Part shown: positions 42,837-51,330 of the stretch, in pieces
Layout of the letters: each line of letters opens with the position of its first letter
Position numbering within the stretch: position 1 is the first letter of the stretch
Source of the DNA: Streptomyces sp. ASQP_92
Lineage (GTDB): Bacteria; Actinomycetota; Actinomycetes; Streptomycetales; Streptomycetaceae
Direction: 5' to 3'
Assembly (NCBI RefSeq): GCF_025399895.1
Contig: NZ_JAODUA010000020.1
Span: 41,563-105,562 of the forward strand
DNA length: 64,000 bases
Notes under the pieces: generated by a model
Seen by the model: the letters and a program-made list of their open reading frames with translations, nothing else
Told to the model about the DNA's origin: nothing
The model's database searches: none
Made by a program: the position numbers and the translations under genes

Positions 42837-44363
42837 TCAGCCGCGGCGGTCCTTGCGGTCGCGGTCCGAGCGGTGGGGCAGATGCGGCAGATGCCCCTGG
42901 CGCAGCTGGAGCCAGATGTCGCGGGCCCGGCGGCCCGCGTGCGTGCGGCTCTGCGCCACCATCTCGCGGGCCTCCTCCTCGGTCTCGACCATGGCGGACG
43001 ATCCCCGCAGCGGTTTGCCGGCGGTCTCGCGAAGGAACAGGGCCGAGATCACACCGATCACTCCCGCGGCCATGAGGTAGTAGGCGGGCACGAGTTCGTT
43101 GCCGGTCGCGTCGACGAGGGCGGAGGCCACCAGCGGGGTGGTGCCGCCGAACAGGGACACGGAGAAGTTGAAGGCGAGCGAAAGACCGCCGTAGCGCAGG
43201 TGGGTCGGGAAGAGCGCGGGCAACGTCGCCGCGCTGGTCCCGGCGAAGCACACCAGGAAGAGGCCGAGGATGGCGCAGCCGATGGCGGGCAGGACGATGC
43301 CGCCCTGGCGGATGAGCTGGAAGACGGGCACCGAGAAGACGACCATCGCGGCCCCGGCCCACAGGAAGAGCGGCCGGCGTCCGTAGCGGTCCGAGGACCG
43401 GCCGACGGCGGTAATGGTGAGGACGACGAGCACCATGGTGCCGAGGACCAGGAGCTGCGCGGTGAGTTCGGACTCGCCCAGGGTGGTGCTCATATAGGTC
43501 GGCAGGTAGGACGTCACCATGTAGTTGGTGACGTTGTAGAGCAGCACCAGGCCGATGCAGACCAGCATGGCCTGCCAGTGGTGGGTGAAGACCTCCTTGA
43601 GCCGGCCCTTGCCCGACATGCGTGCCTGCTCCAGGCGTTCCTGCTCCTCGGGGGTGACGCCGCCCCGCGCTGCCTCCTGCCGTCCTCGCTCCTCGGCCTC
43701 CTGGAACGCGGGCGTCTCGTCCAGCTTGAGCCGCATGTAGAGGCCGATGAGCCCGAGCGGCCCGGCGACGTAGAAGGGGATCCGCCATCCCCAGTCGACC
43801 ATCTGGTCCTCGGTCAGAAGTCCGGTCAGCACGGTGACCATGCCGGAGCCGAGCGAGTAGCCGACGAAGGTGCCGAAGTCGAGCCAACTGCCGAGGAAGC
43901 CCCGCATCCGGTCGGGCGAGTACTCGGCGATGTACGTGGTGGCGCCGGCGTACTCACCACCGGTCGAGAAGCCCTGCACCAGTCGGCAGATCAGCAGCAG
44001 AACGGGCGCGGCGAGGCCGATGGACTTGTAGCCCGGCAGGAAGCCCACCGCGAAGGTGCTGATCGCCATCATGATCATGGTGACGGCGAGGACCTTCTGG
44101 CGACCCACGCGGTCGCCGAGCGGGCCGAACACCAGGCCGCCGAGCGGCCGGACGAGGAAGGCGGCGGCGAACGTCGCGAAGGTGGAGATGACCTGGGCGC
44201 CCGGCGAGCTGGACGGGAAGAAGACCTTGCCGAGGGTGGCGGCGACATAGGCGTAGACACCGAAGTCGAACCACTCCATGGTGTTGCCGAGGGCGGCCGC
44301 GGACACGGCCCGGCGCACGGCGGGCTTGTCGGCCACCTTGACGTCGTCCGCGCTCAGGCTCAT
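42837..44363 (-). CDS. MHS-family (proline/betaine/shikimate-type) MFS transporter
   Basis: A 508-residue carrier. N-terminal AALGNTMEWFDFGVYAYVAATLGKVFFPSS is the hallmark of metabolite:H+ symporters, and motif A FGPLGDRVGRQKVL and GFSTGGEYAGATTYIAEYSPDRMRGF confirm it. About twelve helices, with a large charged loop (EERGRQEAARGGVTPEEQERLEQARM) between helices 6 and 7 and a basic C-terminal tail. It imports an organic acid or osmolyte. The exact start (ATG 44363 or 44393) is unsure because neither has a well-spaced ribosome binding site. Confidence 0.87.
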   Translation of the reverse strand: MSLSADDVKVADKPAVRRAVSAAALGNTMEWFDFGVYAYVAATLGKVFFPSSSPGAQVISTFATFAAAFLVRPLGGLVFGPLGDRVGRQKVLAVTMIMMAISTFAVGFLPGYKSIGLAAPVLLLICRLVQGFSTGGEYAGATTYIAEYSPDRMRGFLGSWLDFGTFVGYSLGSGMVTVLTGLLTEDQMVDWGWRIPFYVAGPLGLIGLYMRLKLDETPAFQEAEERGRQEAARGGVTPEEQERLEQARMSGKGRLKEVFTHHWQAMLVCIGLVLLYNVTNYMVTSYLPTYMSTTLGESELTAQLLVLGTMVLVVLTITAVGRSSDRYGRRPLFLWAGAAMVVFSVPVFQLIRQGGIVLPAIGCAILGLFLVCFAGTSAATLPALFPTHLRYGGLSLAFNFSVSLFGGTTPLVASALVDATGNELVPAYYLMAAGVIGVISALFLRETAGKPLRGSSAMVETEEEAREMVAQSRTHAGRRARDIWLQLRQGHLPHLPHRSDRDRKDRRG

Positions 44364-44753
44364 CTTCCGACGGCGCAGCAGCGTCCGGACCATGCGTTCG
44401 GTCTGCGGGCTTCCCGAGCCGAACCCTCGACCTCGATCACCCGGGGGTGTGGGCCCCCGCCTGCTTGATTTCATGGGCACCTGTGCGTCGTCGTCGGTGG
44501 TGGCACACCAGGCCTGGTGCGATGTACGGAGTGCTGCCGGGCCTTCGGACCGCGTGTCCCGTACCCGGCATACGTACCTCAACTCTCCCCTGCGGACACG
44601 GTGTGCGCAGCGCAAGCGGCGGCGCGGGCGTGTCGGCGCGGAGCGGGCCGAGGCGCCCGTTTCGCGGCCGGCACCGTCGTGATCGCCGGCACCGGGGATC
44701 CGTGGCCGGGCCCCGGGGGCCGGCGCGCGAACCGGGAGTGGTGGGGTTGCGCC
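44364..44753. other. divergent intergenic region, 390 bp
   Basis: It lies between the MHS transporter and the methyltransferase. No gene is supported and no clear promoter pair is visible. If the upstream transporter start at 44393 is used, the gap is 360 bp. Confidence 0.4.
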
Positions 44754-45410
44754 ATGACGACGCCGACGGTCCGCCTCTTCCAGGCCCTCGACCGCTTCCA
44801 TGCCGCACGCCCTTGGGACCACAACGCCCACTACCACCGGTGGATCATGAGACAGCTGCCCCGGCGCTTCGACAGAGCCCTCGACGTCCGTTCGGGCACG
44901 GGCGACCTGGCCCGGCTTCTGGCCGGCCGGGCCGCCACAGTCCGGGGCCTGGACGCCGACCCCGCGATCGTCGACCGAGCGCGAGAACTCACCCCGTCGG
45001 CGTCACCGGTGACCTTCGCCGTCGGCGACGCGCCGGCCGCGATCACCGAGGGGCCCTACGACGTCATCACCTGCGTCGCCACCCTCCACCATCTGCCGTT
45101 CTCCGACACCCTCACCGCTTTTCGCCAACACCTCTCCCCCGGCGGCACGCTGGTGGTCGTGGGGCTCGCCCGCGCGCGGTCGGTCGGCGACCATTTGCTC
45201 GGCATGGCCGCCCTGGTGATGAACGTCGCCATGGCCTGGCTCAAGAACCGCGGCCGCAGGGCTCCGCGTCCGGCCTCCATGACGGCTCCCACCCGCCCGG
45301 CCACCATGACCTTCGCCGACATCGCCGACGAGGCCCGCACCGTGCTGCCCGGAGTCCGGCTGCGGCGGCGCCTGTTCTGGCGCTACACGCTGGTGTGGCA
45401 CAACCGGTGA
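44754..45410 (+). CDS. class I SAM-dependent methyltransferase
   Basis: The product has 218 residues. Motif I is LDVRSGTGDLARLL (the usual GCG is RSG), acidic loop VRGLDADPAIVDRA, and VITCVATLHHLPFSDTLTAFRQHLSPGG. It resembles the methyltransferase at 27655-28269 in length and in the C-terminal W(R/Q)YTLVWH-type end (RLFWRYTLVWHNR versus LRRYSLTWQKPG), so they are paralogues. ATG 44754 follows a purine-rich GGGGTTG. Substrate unknown. The YihY gene starts 49 bp downstream in the same direction and may be co-transcribed. Confidence 0.84.
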   Translation: MTTPTVRLFQALDRFHAARPWDHNAHYHRWIMRQLPRRFDRALDVRSGTGDLARLLAGRAATVRGLDADPAIVDRARELTPSASPVTFAVGDAPAAITEGPYDVITCVATLHHLPFSDTLTAFRQHLSPGGTLVVVGLARARSVGDHLLGMAALVMNVAMAWLKNRGRRAPRPASMTAPTRPATMTFADIADEARTVLPGVRLRRRLFWRYTLVWHNR

Positions 45411-45459
45411 CATCGGAACGGCCGCGCGGGCGCGTGAGCGGCGTCTTCCAGGGGACTCG

Positions 45460-46536
45460 ATGCTCATGACAGAGACCTCGCACACCCGGAGTTCGTACTG
45501 GACCCGATTCCGCGCCCACCTGGCCGGCACCGCGCAGCGGGACACGGCGGGTCCGGGGCCGGAAGAGGAGCCCGGCGACCCCACCGATCTCCCGGCCCGG
45601 TCCTGGATGGCGGTGCTGCGCCGCACCGGCCGGGAGTTCCTCGACGACGACCTCCCCGACAGGGCGGCGGCGCTCACCTATTACGGCGTGCTGTCCATGT
45701 TCCCCGCGCTGCTCGTGATGGTGTCGATGCTGGGCGTCGTCGGCAGGAGCGCGACGCAGTCGCTCCTGGACAACCTGGGCCATCTCACCCCGGGCCCGGT
45801 GCACGATCTGCTCGACAGCGCGGTCCGTCAGTTGCAGGACAACGGCGGCACCAGCGGGGTGATCGCGGTGGTGAGCCTGATCGCCTCGATCTGGTCGGCG
45901 TCGAGTTATGTCGCCGCGTTCATCCGGGCCGCGAACGCCGTGTACGACCTGCCGGAGGGCCGGCCGGTGTGGAAACTGACGCCGCTGCGGCTGGCGTTGA
46001 CGGTCACGCTGATGGTGCTGCTCGCCATCAGCGCGGTGATCGTGGTCTTCACGGGGCCCCTGGCGCAGCGCGCCGGGAACGCGATCGGACTGGGTGACGC
46101 GGCGGTCACGACCTGGAACATCGCCAAGTGGCCGGTGCTGCTGGTACTGGTGGTCCTCATGGTGGCCCTGCTGTTCTGGCGCGCCCCCAACGTCCATGGC
46201 CAGGGCCTGCGTTGGCTCAGCCCGGGCAGCCTGCTCGCGGTACTGCTGTGGCTGGCGGCGTCGGCCGGTTTCGCGCTGTACGTGGCCAACTTCGGCTCGT
46301 ACAACAAGACGTACGGCACGCTGGCGGGCCTCATCATCTTCCTGATCTGGTTGTGGCTGTCGAACCTGGCGATCCTGCTGGGGCTCGAGCTGGATGCGGA
46401 GTTGGCGCGTCAGCGCGCCATCAGCGACGGGCACCCCGAGGGCGAGGAGCCCTATGTGCAGCCCCGCGACACCCGCACGTGGCCGGCCAGGCTGCGGCGC
46501 AAGGTGAAGCGGCGCGACGGCGGGGTCGAGGCCTGA
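45460..46536 (+). CDS. YihY/BrkB-family membrane protein
   Basis: A 358-residue protein. After a polar ~45-residue N-terminus comes the family motif FLDDDLPDRAAALTYYGVLSMFPALLVMVSMLG and later SSYVAAFIRAANAVYDLPEGRPVWKLTPLRL, both hallmarks of YihY (formerly called ribonuclease BN). Six membrane helices are visible. The C-terminus is basic (RLRRKVKRRDGG). Function is not established; the family is not an RNase. It is convergent with the RiPP operon's last gene. Confidence 0.88.
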   Translation: MLMTETSHTRSSYWTRFRAHLAGTAQRDTAGPGPEEEPGDPTDLPARSWMAVLRRTGREFLDDDLPDRAAALTYYGVLSMFPALLVMVSMLGVVGRSATQSLLDNLGHLTPGPVHDLLDSAVRQLQDNGGTSGVIAVVSLIASIWSASSYVAAFIRAANAVYDLPEGRPVWKLTPLRLALTVTLMVLLAISAVIVVFTGPLAQRAGNAIGLGDAAVTTWNIAKWPVLLVLVVLMVALLFWRAPNVHGQGLRWLSPGSLLAVLLWLAASAGFALYVANFGSYNKTYGTLAGLIIFLIWLWLSNLAILLGLELDAELARQRAISDGHPEGEEPYVQPRDTRTWPARLRRKVKRRDGGVEA

Positions 46537-46546
46537 GCCATGACGC

Positions 46547-46596
46547 CGGGCGGCTGCCCCAACTCCACGGTGTGGCAAGGGGGTTGGGGCGGCCCG
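46547..46596. terminator. imperfect hairpin between YihY and DUF5825
   Basis: GCCCCAAC (46556-46563) pairs with GTTGGGGC (46583-46590), with outer CGGGC/GCCCG arms separated by a small bulge. It sits between convergent stops (46536 and 46600) and may terminate both the YihY and RiPP transcripts. Confidence 0.45.
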
Positions 46597-46599
46597 TGC

Positions 46600-47277
46600 T
46601 CAGATCGCCATGGCCTCCTGGATCCAGCGGTTCACCCGGTACGGCATCCACCAGGCGAGTTCGCCGACCTCCAGGACCAGGCGCTCGCCGGTGAAGTCGG
46701 CCAGCACGGACGGGGGCACCGAGGCCGCCGGGGCCCCGTAGGCGAGGGCCTCGATGGTGTGGCGGTACTCCGGCTCGTCGGCGGTGAAGCGGCGCAGATC
46801 GCCCCATCGGCGGTCCCGGATCTGGACGAAGCCCGGGCCCTGCCGCCACAGGCACTTGCACAGGTAGTGGCCCTCGCGCCACCGGCGCAGGTCACCCGTC
46901 GCGTCGGCGGGGCCCTCCAGGCGCTGCGGCGGCTGGAGGTGGCTGAGGGTGCGCCAGGTGTCGTCGGCGGCCGACGGGGACAGGCGCAGTTTCCATTCGA
47001 CCAGGACGGCCCGGGCCGTCAGGTCGCGCACCAGGCTCAGACCGCGTACGGCGCGCTCGGCCGCGCCCGGGGCGTCGAGCTCGGCGAGGTCGATGGGCTC
47101 GGTCAGCCGCACCCGGCGGGCGCCCGACTCCCACAGGCGGTCGCTCTCCTCGCCCATGGAGCCGGTCAGTTCCCGCTCGCCGAGGTACATCCCGGGCAGC
47201 GTGCAGGCCTCGGGGTCGTAGTCGCGCCAGGCGGCGACCGTGAGGGACTCGGTCGTGGTGGTGAGGGCGGTGCTCAT
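46600..47277 (-). CDS. DUF5825-family protein of the RiPP operon
   Basis: The product has 225 residues from ATG 47277, with AGGAGG nine bases upstream. It begins STALTTTTESLTVAAWRDYDPEACTLPGMYLGE and has the W-rich end YRNR-type helix IQEAMAI. The layout fits DUF5825, a family found beside radical SAM C-methyltransferases of RiPP clusters, where it may act as an accessory or leader-recognition protein. No catalytic motif is seen. It is the last gene of the operon, 38 bp behind the radical SAM gene. The assignment is from pattern and context, not from a database search. Confidence 0.7.
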   Translation of the reverse strand: MSTALTTTTESLTVAAWRDYDPEACTLPGMYLGERELTGSMGEESDRLWESGARRVRLTEPIDLAELDAPGAAERAVRGLSLVRDLTARAVLVEWKLRLSPSAADDTWRTLSHLQPPQRLEGPADATGDLRRWREGHYLCKCLWRQGPGFVQIRDRRWGDLRRFTADEPEYRHTIEALAYGAPAASVPPSVLADFTGERLVLEVGELAWWMPYRVNRWIQEAMAI

Positions 47278-47315
47278 CGGTCTTGTCCTCCTGCTCCTGT
47301 GTCGGACACGTGGGC

Positions 47316-49253
47316 TCAGACGCTCAACGGCTCGGGCCGGGCGGGCTGTTCGGCGGCGTCGAGCGCGGCCTGCGCGTGGCGCATGAAGTCCAGCCGCAGC
47401 AGGTCCTCGTTGACGGCCGAGGGCGCGATGTGGACGTACTGGCCGCCGTCGGTGAACACCAGGCCGAGCGCGAGCCAGGAGTCCAGGAGTCGCTGCACCG
47501 CGCTCTCCTCGCGCTCGGCGCCCTTGGCGCGGGCGGCGGCCTTGCGGGTGAGCGCGGGGGCCGTGTGCGGCTGGTCGAGGAGGCGGAAGACGGCCAGCTC
47601 GAAGGGGTCGGTCAGTTCCATCGCGCGCCAGTCGAAGGCGCGCCGCCTGCTCACCAGGACGATGCGGTCGCCGAGGTCGGTGTGGGTGAGCCGGGCGTCG
47701 GCGTGGTGCTTCTTCCAGGCGTCGAGCGCGTCGTTGAGGGCGGTGACGGTGGGCTCGGTGATGCCGCGCTGCGGGGCCTCGAAGACATAGGCGAGGTCGT
47801 ACAGCTCGGACTCGGGCAGGTCGTAGGTGAAGCGGTAGTGCTCTTCGGGGCGCAGCCCGTCGAAGCCGAGCTCGGGCCGGTTGAAGTACGGGCTGAAGCG
47901 CTCGATCGCGATCCGCGCGGACAGGTCGACCGGGGGGTTGAGGTGTTCCAGGGCGGGGATCTGCGCGATGACGGGGTCGTAGTCCTCGGCGGTCTCGCCC
48001 GGGAAGCCGTGCAGATAGTTCCAGGCGACGGAGAGACCGGTCTCGGCGCCGTCGCGGAGCATCCGGACGTTCTGGCAGCCGCTGACGCCCTTGTCCATCA
48101 GGTCGAGGACCCGGTTGTTGAGGCTCTCGATGCCCGGCTGCACGTAGATGAGTCCGGCCTCGGCGAGCGTACGCAGTTGGCTGCGGCGCATGTTGGCCTT
48201 GATCTCGATGTGCATCCGCAGGTCGTAGCCGCTCTCCATGATGCGCGGCAGCACCGTGGTGAGGTAGCCCATGTCGAGGATGTTGTCGACGAGGTACATG
48301 TCCAGGACCCGGTGGCGGCGGGCGAGTTCCATGATTTCTTCGAAGAAGGTGTCCGGGCTCTTGGACCGGAACTGCATGAACGAGCCGTTGAGGCCGCAGA
48401 ACGTGCAGTGGTGCTTCTCGCCCCACCAGCAGCCGCGCGCACCCTCCACCACGAGCTTGGGCTCGACCCAGTTGCGGGCCACGGAGGAGGCGAGGCGCTC
48501 GAAGTAGCCGCTGTAGTCGGGAGCCAGGATCGTGGCCGGCGGCAGGGGGCTCGTGGCCATCGGGTTGACGATGCTCGCGCCCTCCTCGTCCCGGTGGCAC
48601 AGGCCCGGCACCTTCTCCAGGACGTCGGCCCCGGCCCCCTCGGCGAGGGCGGTCAGGAGCTGGGGGAAGGCGGACTCGCCCTCGCCCCGGATGACATGGT
48701 CGACGAACGGGAAGTTGCGGTGGACGGCCTCGCCCTGCTCGCCGTCGCAGTTGGCGCCGCCCATGACGGTCACGATGCCCGGGGCGAGCCGCTTGACCTG
48801 CTGGGCGGCGGCGAGGGCCGCGGTGTTCTGCTGGAAGGTGGAGGTGAAGCCGACGACGTCGGGCGCGTACTCCACGATCCTTTGGGCGATCATCGCGACG
48901 AACTCCGGTACCTGGCGGTGGAGTTCCTGTGACATACGCAGTCGCGACTTGCGGAGTTTGCCCTTCATCGCAGCCGCGAACTCCTCGTCGCGCCAGGCGG
49001 GGTCGTCGTAGAGGGCGGAGGAGAACACCCAGTCGCCGCAGCCCATGAAATAGGAGGAGAGCGCGTAGTACTCGTAGTCGTCGGCGGTGAATTCGGTGCG
49101 CTCGGTGATCCAGTCGGTGAATTCGAGATTGGCGTGCAGCACTTCGGCGGTGGCGCCCGGCACGCGTTCGTCCACGCTGCGCTTGAGGATTCCCAGGGCC
49201 AGCGAGGGAAGGTCGATGGGCGACCAGGGCATATTGACCAGCAGGACACGCAT
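47316..49253 (-). CDS. cobalamin-dependent radical SAM RiPP C-methyltransferase
   Basis: A 645-residue enzyme from ATG 49253 (GAGGAG upstream). Residues ~1-250 form a B12-binding Rossmann-like domain (VLLVNMPWSPIDLPSLALGIL, DVVGFTSTFQQN, TVMGGANCDG). The radical SAM domain follows, with cluster cysteines Cys275, Cys283 and Cys286 in a C-x7-C-x2-C arrangement (GARGCWWGEKHHCTFCG). This spacing is typical of the RiPP maturation radical SAM protein 1 group (TIGR03975-like). Known relatives install methyl groups at unactivated carbons of peptide precursors. The C-terminal ~150 residues include a helical winged-helix-like region that could bind the precursor. It lies next to the precursor gene. Confidence 0.87.
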   Translation of the reverse strand: MRVLLVNMPWSPIDLPSLALGILKRSVDERVPGATAEVLHANLEFTDWITERTEFTADDYEYYALSSYFMGCGDWVFSSALYDDPAWRDEEFAAAMKGKLRKSRLRMSQELHRQVPEFVAMIAQRIVEYAPDVVGFTSTFQQNTAALAAAQQVKRLAPGIVTVMGGANCDGEQGEAVHRNFPFVDHVIRGEGESAFPQLLTALAEGAGADVLEKVPGLCHRDEEGASIVNPMATSPLPPATILAPDYSGYFERLASSVARNWVEPKLVVEGARGCWWGEKHHCTFCGLNGSFMQFRSKSPDTFFEEIMELARRHRVLDMYLVDNILDMGYLTTVLPRIMESGYDLRMHIEIKANMRRSQLRTLAEAGLIYVQPGIESLNNRVLDLMDKGVSGCQNVRMLRDGAETGLSVAWNYLHGFPGETAEDYDPVIAQIPALEHLNPPVDLSARIAIERFSPYFNRPELGFDGLRPEEHYRFTYDLPESELYDLAYVFEAPQRGITEPTVTALNDALDAWKKHHADARLTHTDLGDRIVLVSRRRAFDWRAMELTDPFELAVFRLLDQPHTAPALTRKAAARAKGAEREESAVQRLLDSWLALGLVFTDGGQYVHIAPSAVNEDLLRLDFMRHAQAALDAAEQPARPEPLSV

Positions 49254-49315
49254 GTCGGCTCCTCGGGGTGTGCGGAGACGTAGGGAATGGGGCCCGGGGG
49301 GCCGGAGTCGGGGGT

Positions 49316-49359
49316 CTTGCCGGCCGGCCCGGCGGCGAACCGCCGGGCCGGCCGGCAAG
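49316..49359 (-). terminator. perfect 20-bp hairpin between precursor and radical SAM genes
   Basis: CTTGCCGGCCGGCCCGGCGG (49316-49335), loop CGAA, exact complement (49340-49359). On the transcribed strand the loop is UUCG. It begins 2 nt after the precursor stop, in the 108-bp gap before the radical SAM gene. It probably causes partial termination or blocks 3' exonuclease, so precursor mRNA exceeds enzyme mRNA. Confidence 0.75.
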
Positions 49360-49361
49360 GA

Positions 49362-49481
49362 TCAGTCCTCTTCGCCGTCCTCGGCGTTACGGAACGGGAC
49401 CTTGATGGTCACGCCGACGCTCGGCTTGCGGTTTTCCTCGTCACCCGCGAGCGGGTCATTGTGGATGATGTCCTTCTGCAT
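49362..49481 (-). CDS. RiPP precursor peptide, 39 aa
   Basis: A 39-residue acidic peptide from ATG 49481 with a near-ideal AAAGGAG eight bases upstream. It starts MQKDIIHNDPLAGDEE, has a mid-section RKPSVGVTIKVPFRN (residues 18-32) that is basic and Val/Ile-rich, and ends in an acidic tail (EDGEED). It has no Cys. It contains Pro at 10, 20 and 29. Gene position (between an S9 peptidase and a cobalamin radical SAM enzyme), length and ribosome binding site all indicate a ribosomally made substrate. The likely core is the Val/Ile/Pro/Phe part, which resembles residues C-methylated in bottromycin; this is inference. The first 26 bp overlap the peptidase 3' end. Confidence 0.72.
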   Translation of the reverse strand: MQKDIIHNDPLAGDEENRKPSVGVTIKVPFRNAEDGEED

Positions 49482-51330
49482 GGCCGGAACTCCTTTCTGT
49501 GTGGGTGGTGCCTGTTCCGGCGGGCGCCGATGTGCGCGCCCGTCCGGTCTCCCCGCTCCGGTCGGAGCGGGTTGTCTGGGGGGTGGTGCGGGGCCGCCCG
49601 TGCCGCAGTTCGCGGTCGAGGAAGACCACCGCCCGGCGCAGCACGGCCACGTGGTCGTCGGCCTCGTAGCCGTCGTGACCGGTGTCCAGCCACATCGACT
49701 CGTGGCGTACGCCCGCGTGTCGAAGGGCGGTCAGGTAGTCGCGCACCTGGCCGGGCGGGCACTTGGCGTCCCGGGTCGCGGCGGCGACGAGCAGGGGGGC
49801 CTCGACGGCGGCCGCGTAGCGCAGGGGCGAGCTTCGCTCGTAGCGCTCGGGCACCTCGTCGGGGGCGCCGCCGAACAGCCGCTCGTCCAGGGCGCGCAGG
49901 GCCGCGGTGGTGGTGCGGTGGGCGGCGGCGCAGTCCGCGACGGGTTTGACCGCGACGCCCGCCTGCCACAGGCGCGGGTGCAGCCCGAGGGCGAGCAGGA
50001 CCAGATAGCCGCCCCAGGAGGTGCCCCACACTCCGCACGCGTCCGCGCGGACCACACCGCGCTCGACGAGATCGGCGCGGACCGCGACGAGGTCGGCCAC
50101 CTGGGTGAGTCCGACGCCCTCGCCGAACGCCCGCCGCCAGCGCGGCCCGTAACCGGTGGAGCCGCGGTAGTTGACGCGGACGACGGCGAAGCCGGAGGCG
50201 ACCAGCGAGTGGACCACCCCGTCGTAGGCGTCCCGGTCGTGGTCGGCGGGGCCGCCGTGCACCAGGAAGACCGCGGGCACCGCGCCCCGCCGCCCCTCGG
50301 GCAGGCCGATCAGGGAGTGCACCGGGCCGTCGGGCCCGGGGGTCCACAGGTCCCGGTGCTCGCCGGGCACCCGCTCGGGCAGGTCGTGGGTGGGCGGCAG
50401 CTCGGTGCCCGCGGTGGAGACCAGGCGGGGCGGTGTCGCCGTGTCCGTCCACAGGAAGTGCACGTCACAGCCACTCCGCGGCGCCGCGTCGAGAAGGGTT
50501 CCGCGCGGTGTCGGTACGGGTTCGACGGTGCGCTCCGCCAGGTGTACGCGGTGCAGGGCGCTGCGTCCGTGCCGGTCCTGGCGCACCAGGAGCGAGTGGC
50601 CTTCGGGGTGCCAGCGGGCGGTGATCTCGGTGTCGAAGCCGCACCAGGAGTGGGTGACGACTCCCGCGTCCGGGCTCCAACTGGCCAGCAGATAGCGGTC
50701 GTTGACCTCACGCACGAGGAGGAGCTCGACGCGGTCGACGACGGGCGCGAAGCCGAGGGACCAGAGCCGGCCGTCGGGGCCGTCGCCCGGCAGCACCGCG
50801 CGGACGGTGCCGTCGTCGGCGAGGACGGTCACGGCCCGCGCCGAGCCCGCCGGGCCGCTGAGGGCGAGGAGGCGGGCGTCGGGGGTGGTTCCGGACAGGG
50901 TGGCGTGCCCGTCGACGCGCGTCACTTCGCGGGCCGCGCCGCCGCGCCGGCCGACGTGGACGGTGGTCGAGCGGGTGTCGCCGAGGCCCATCGCGACGCG
51001 CCCGCCGTCGCCGACGGCGAGGCCGCGCGGTTCGCCCTCGGGCACACCGAGCAGGCCGGGCTCGTCGGGGCCGCCGTCGAAGGCCTGGTGCCGCCAGCGT
51101 CCGGAGCCGTTGCCGTCCTCGTCGAACCACCACACCCGCGCGTCCCGGTCGATCGCGCCGTGCAGGGTGCCGTGCGGGCGGTCGGTGACCTGCCGGGCCC
51201 GGCGCGTGGACGCGTCCCAGGTGAAGACCTCGCAGCGCCCGTCGGCGTCGGCGGTGAACACCATCTTGGTGGGCTGGGCGGCGCACACCTCGGGCAGCGC
51301 GGCGCGGTAGACCTGGTAGTTCCTGGTCAT
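49456..51330 (-). CDS. S9-family (prolyl oligopeptidase-type) peptidase of the RiPP operon
   Basis: A 624-residue cytosolic protein. The N-terminal ~330 residues form a WD-like beta-propeller, the C-terminal part an alpha/beta hydrolase with Ser438 (GTSWGGYLV), Asp521 (ATRDAKCPPG) and His552 (DTGHDGYE). The family cleaves after Pro or releases dipeptides from small peptides that fit through the propeller. There is no signal peptide, so it works inside the cell. Its ATG overlaps the MFS stop by 4 bp. It most likely trims the RiPP precursor, perhaps after Pro20 or Pro29, or macrocyclises it as some POP enzymes do; both are inference. Its Ser/Gly-rich last 45 residues run into the precursor gene. 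Confidence 0.86.
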   Translation of the reverse strand: MTRNYQVYRAALPEVCAAQPTKMVFTADADGRCEVFTWDASTRRARQVTDRPHGTLHGAIDRDARVWWFDEDGNGSGRWRHQAFDGGPDEPGLLGVPEGEPRGLAVGDGGRVAMGLGDTRSTTVHVGRRGGAAREVTRVDGHATLSGTTPDARLLALSGPAGSARAVTVLADDGTVRAVLPGDGPDGRLWSLGFAPVVDRVELLLVREVNDRYLLASWSPDAGVVTHSWCGFDTEITARWHPEGHSLLVRQDRHGRSALHRVHLAERTVEPVPTPRGTLLDAAPRSGCDVHFLWTDTATPPRLVSTAGTELPPTHDLPERVPGEHRDLWTPGPDGPVHSLIGLPEGRRGAVPAVFLVHGGPADHDRDAYDGVVHSLVASGFAVVRVNYRGSTGYGPRWRRAFGEGVGLTQVADLVAVRADLVERGVVRADACGVWGTSWGGYLVLLALGLHPRLWQAGVAVKPVADCAAAHRTTTAALRALDERLFGGAPDEVPERYERSSPLRYAAAVEAPLLVAAATRDAKCPPGQVRDYLTALRHAGVRHESMWLDTGHDGYEADDHVAVLRRAVVFLDRELRHGRPRTTPQTTRSDRSGETGRARTSAPAGTGTTHTERSSGHAEGHHPQ

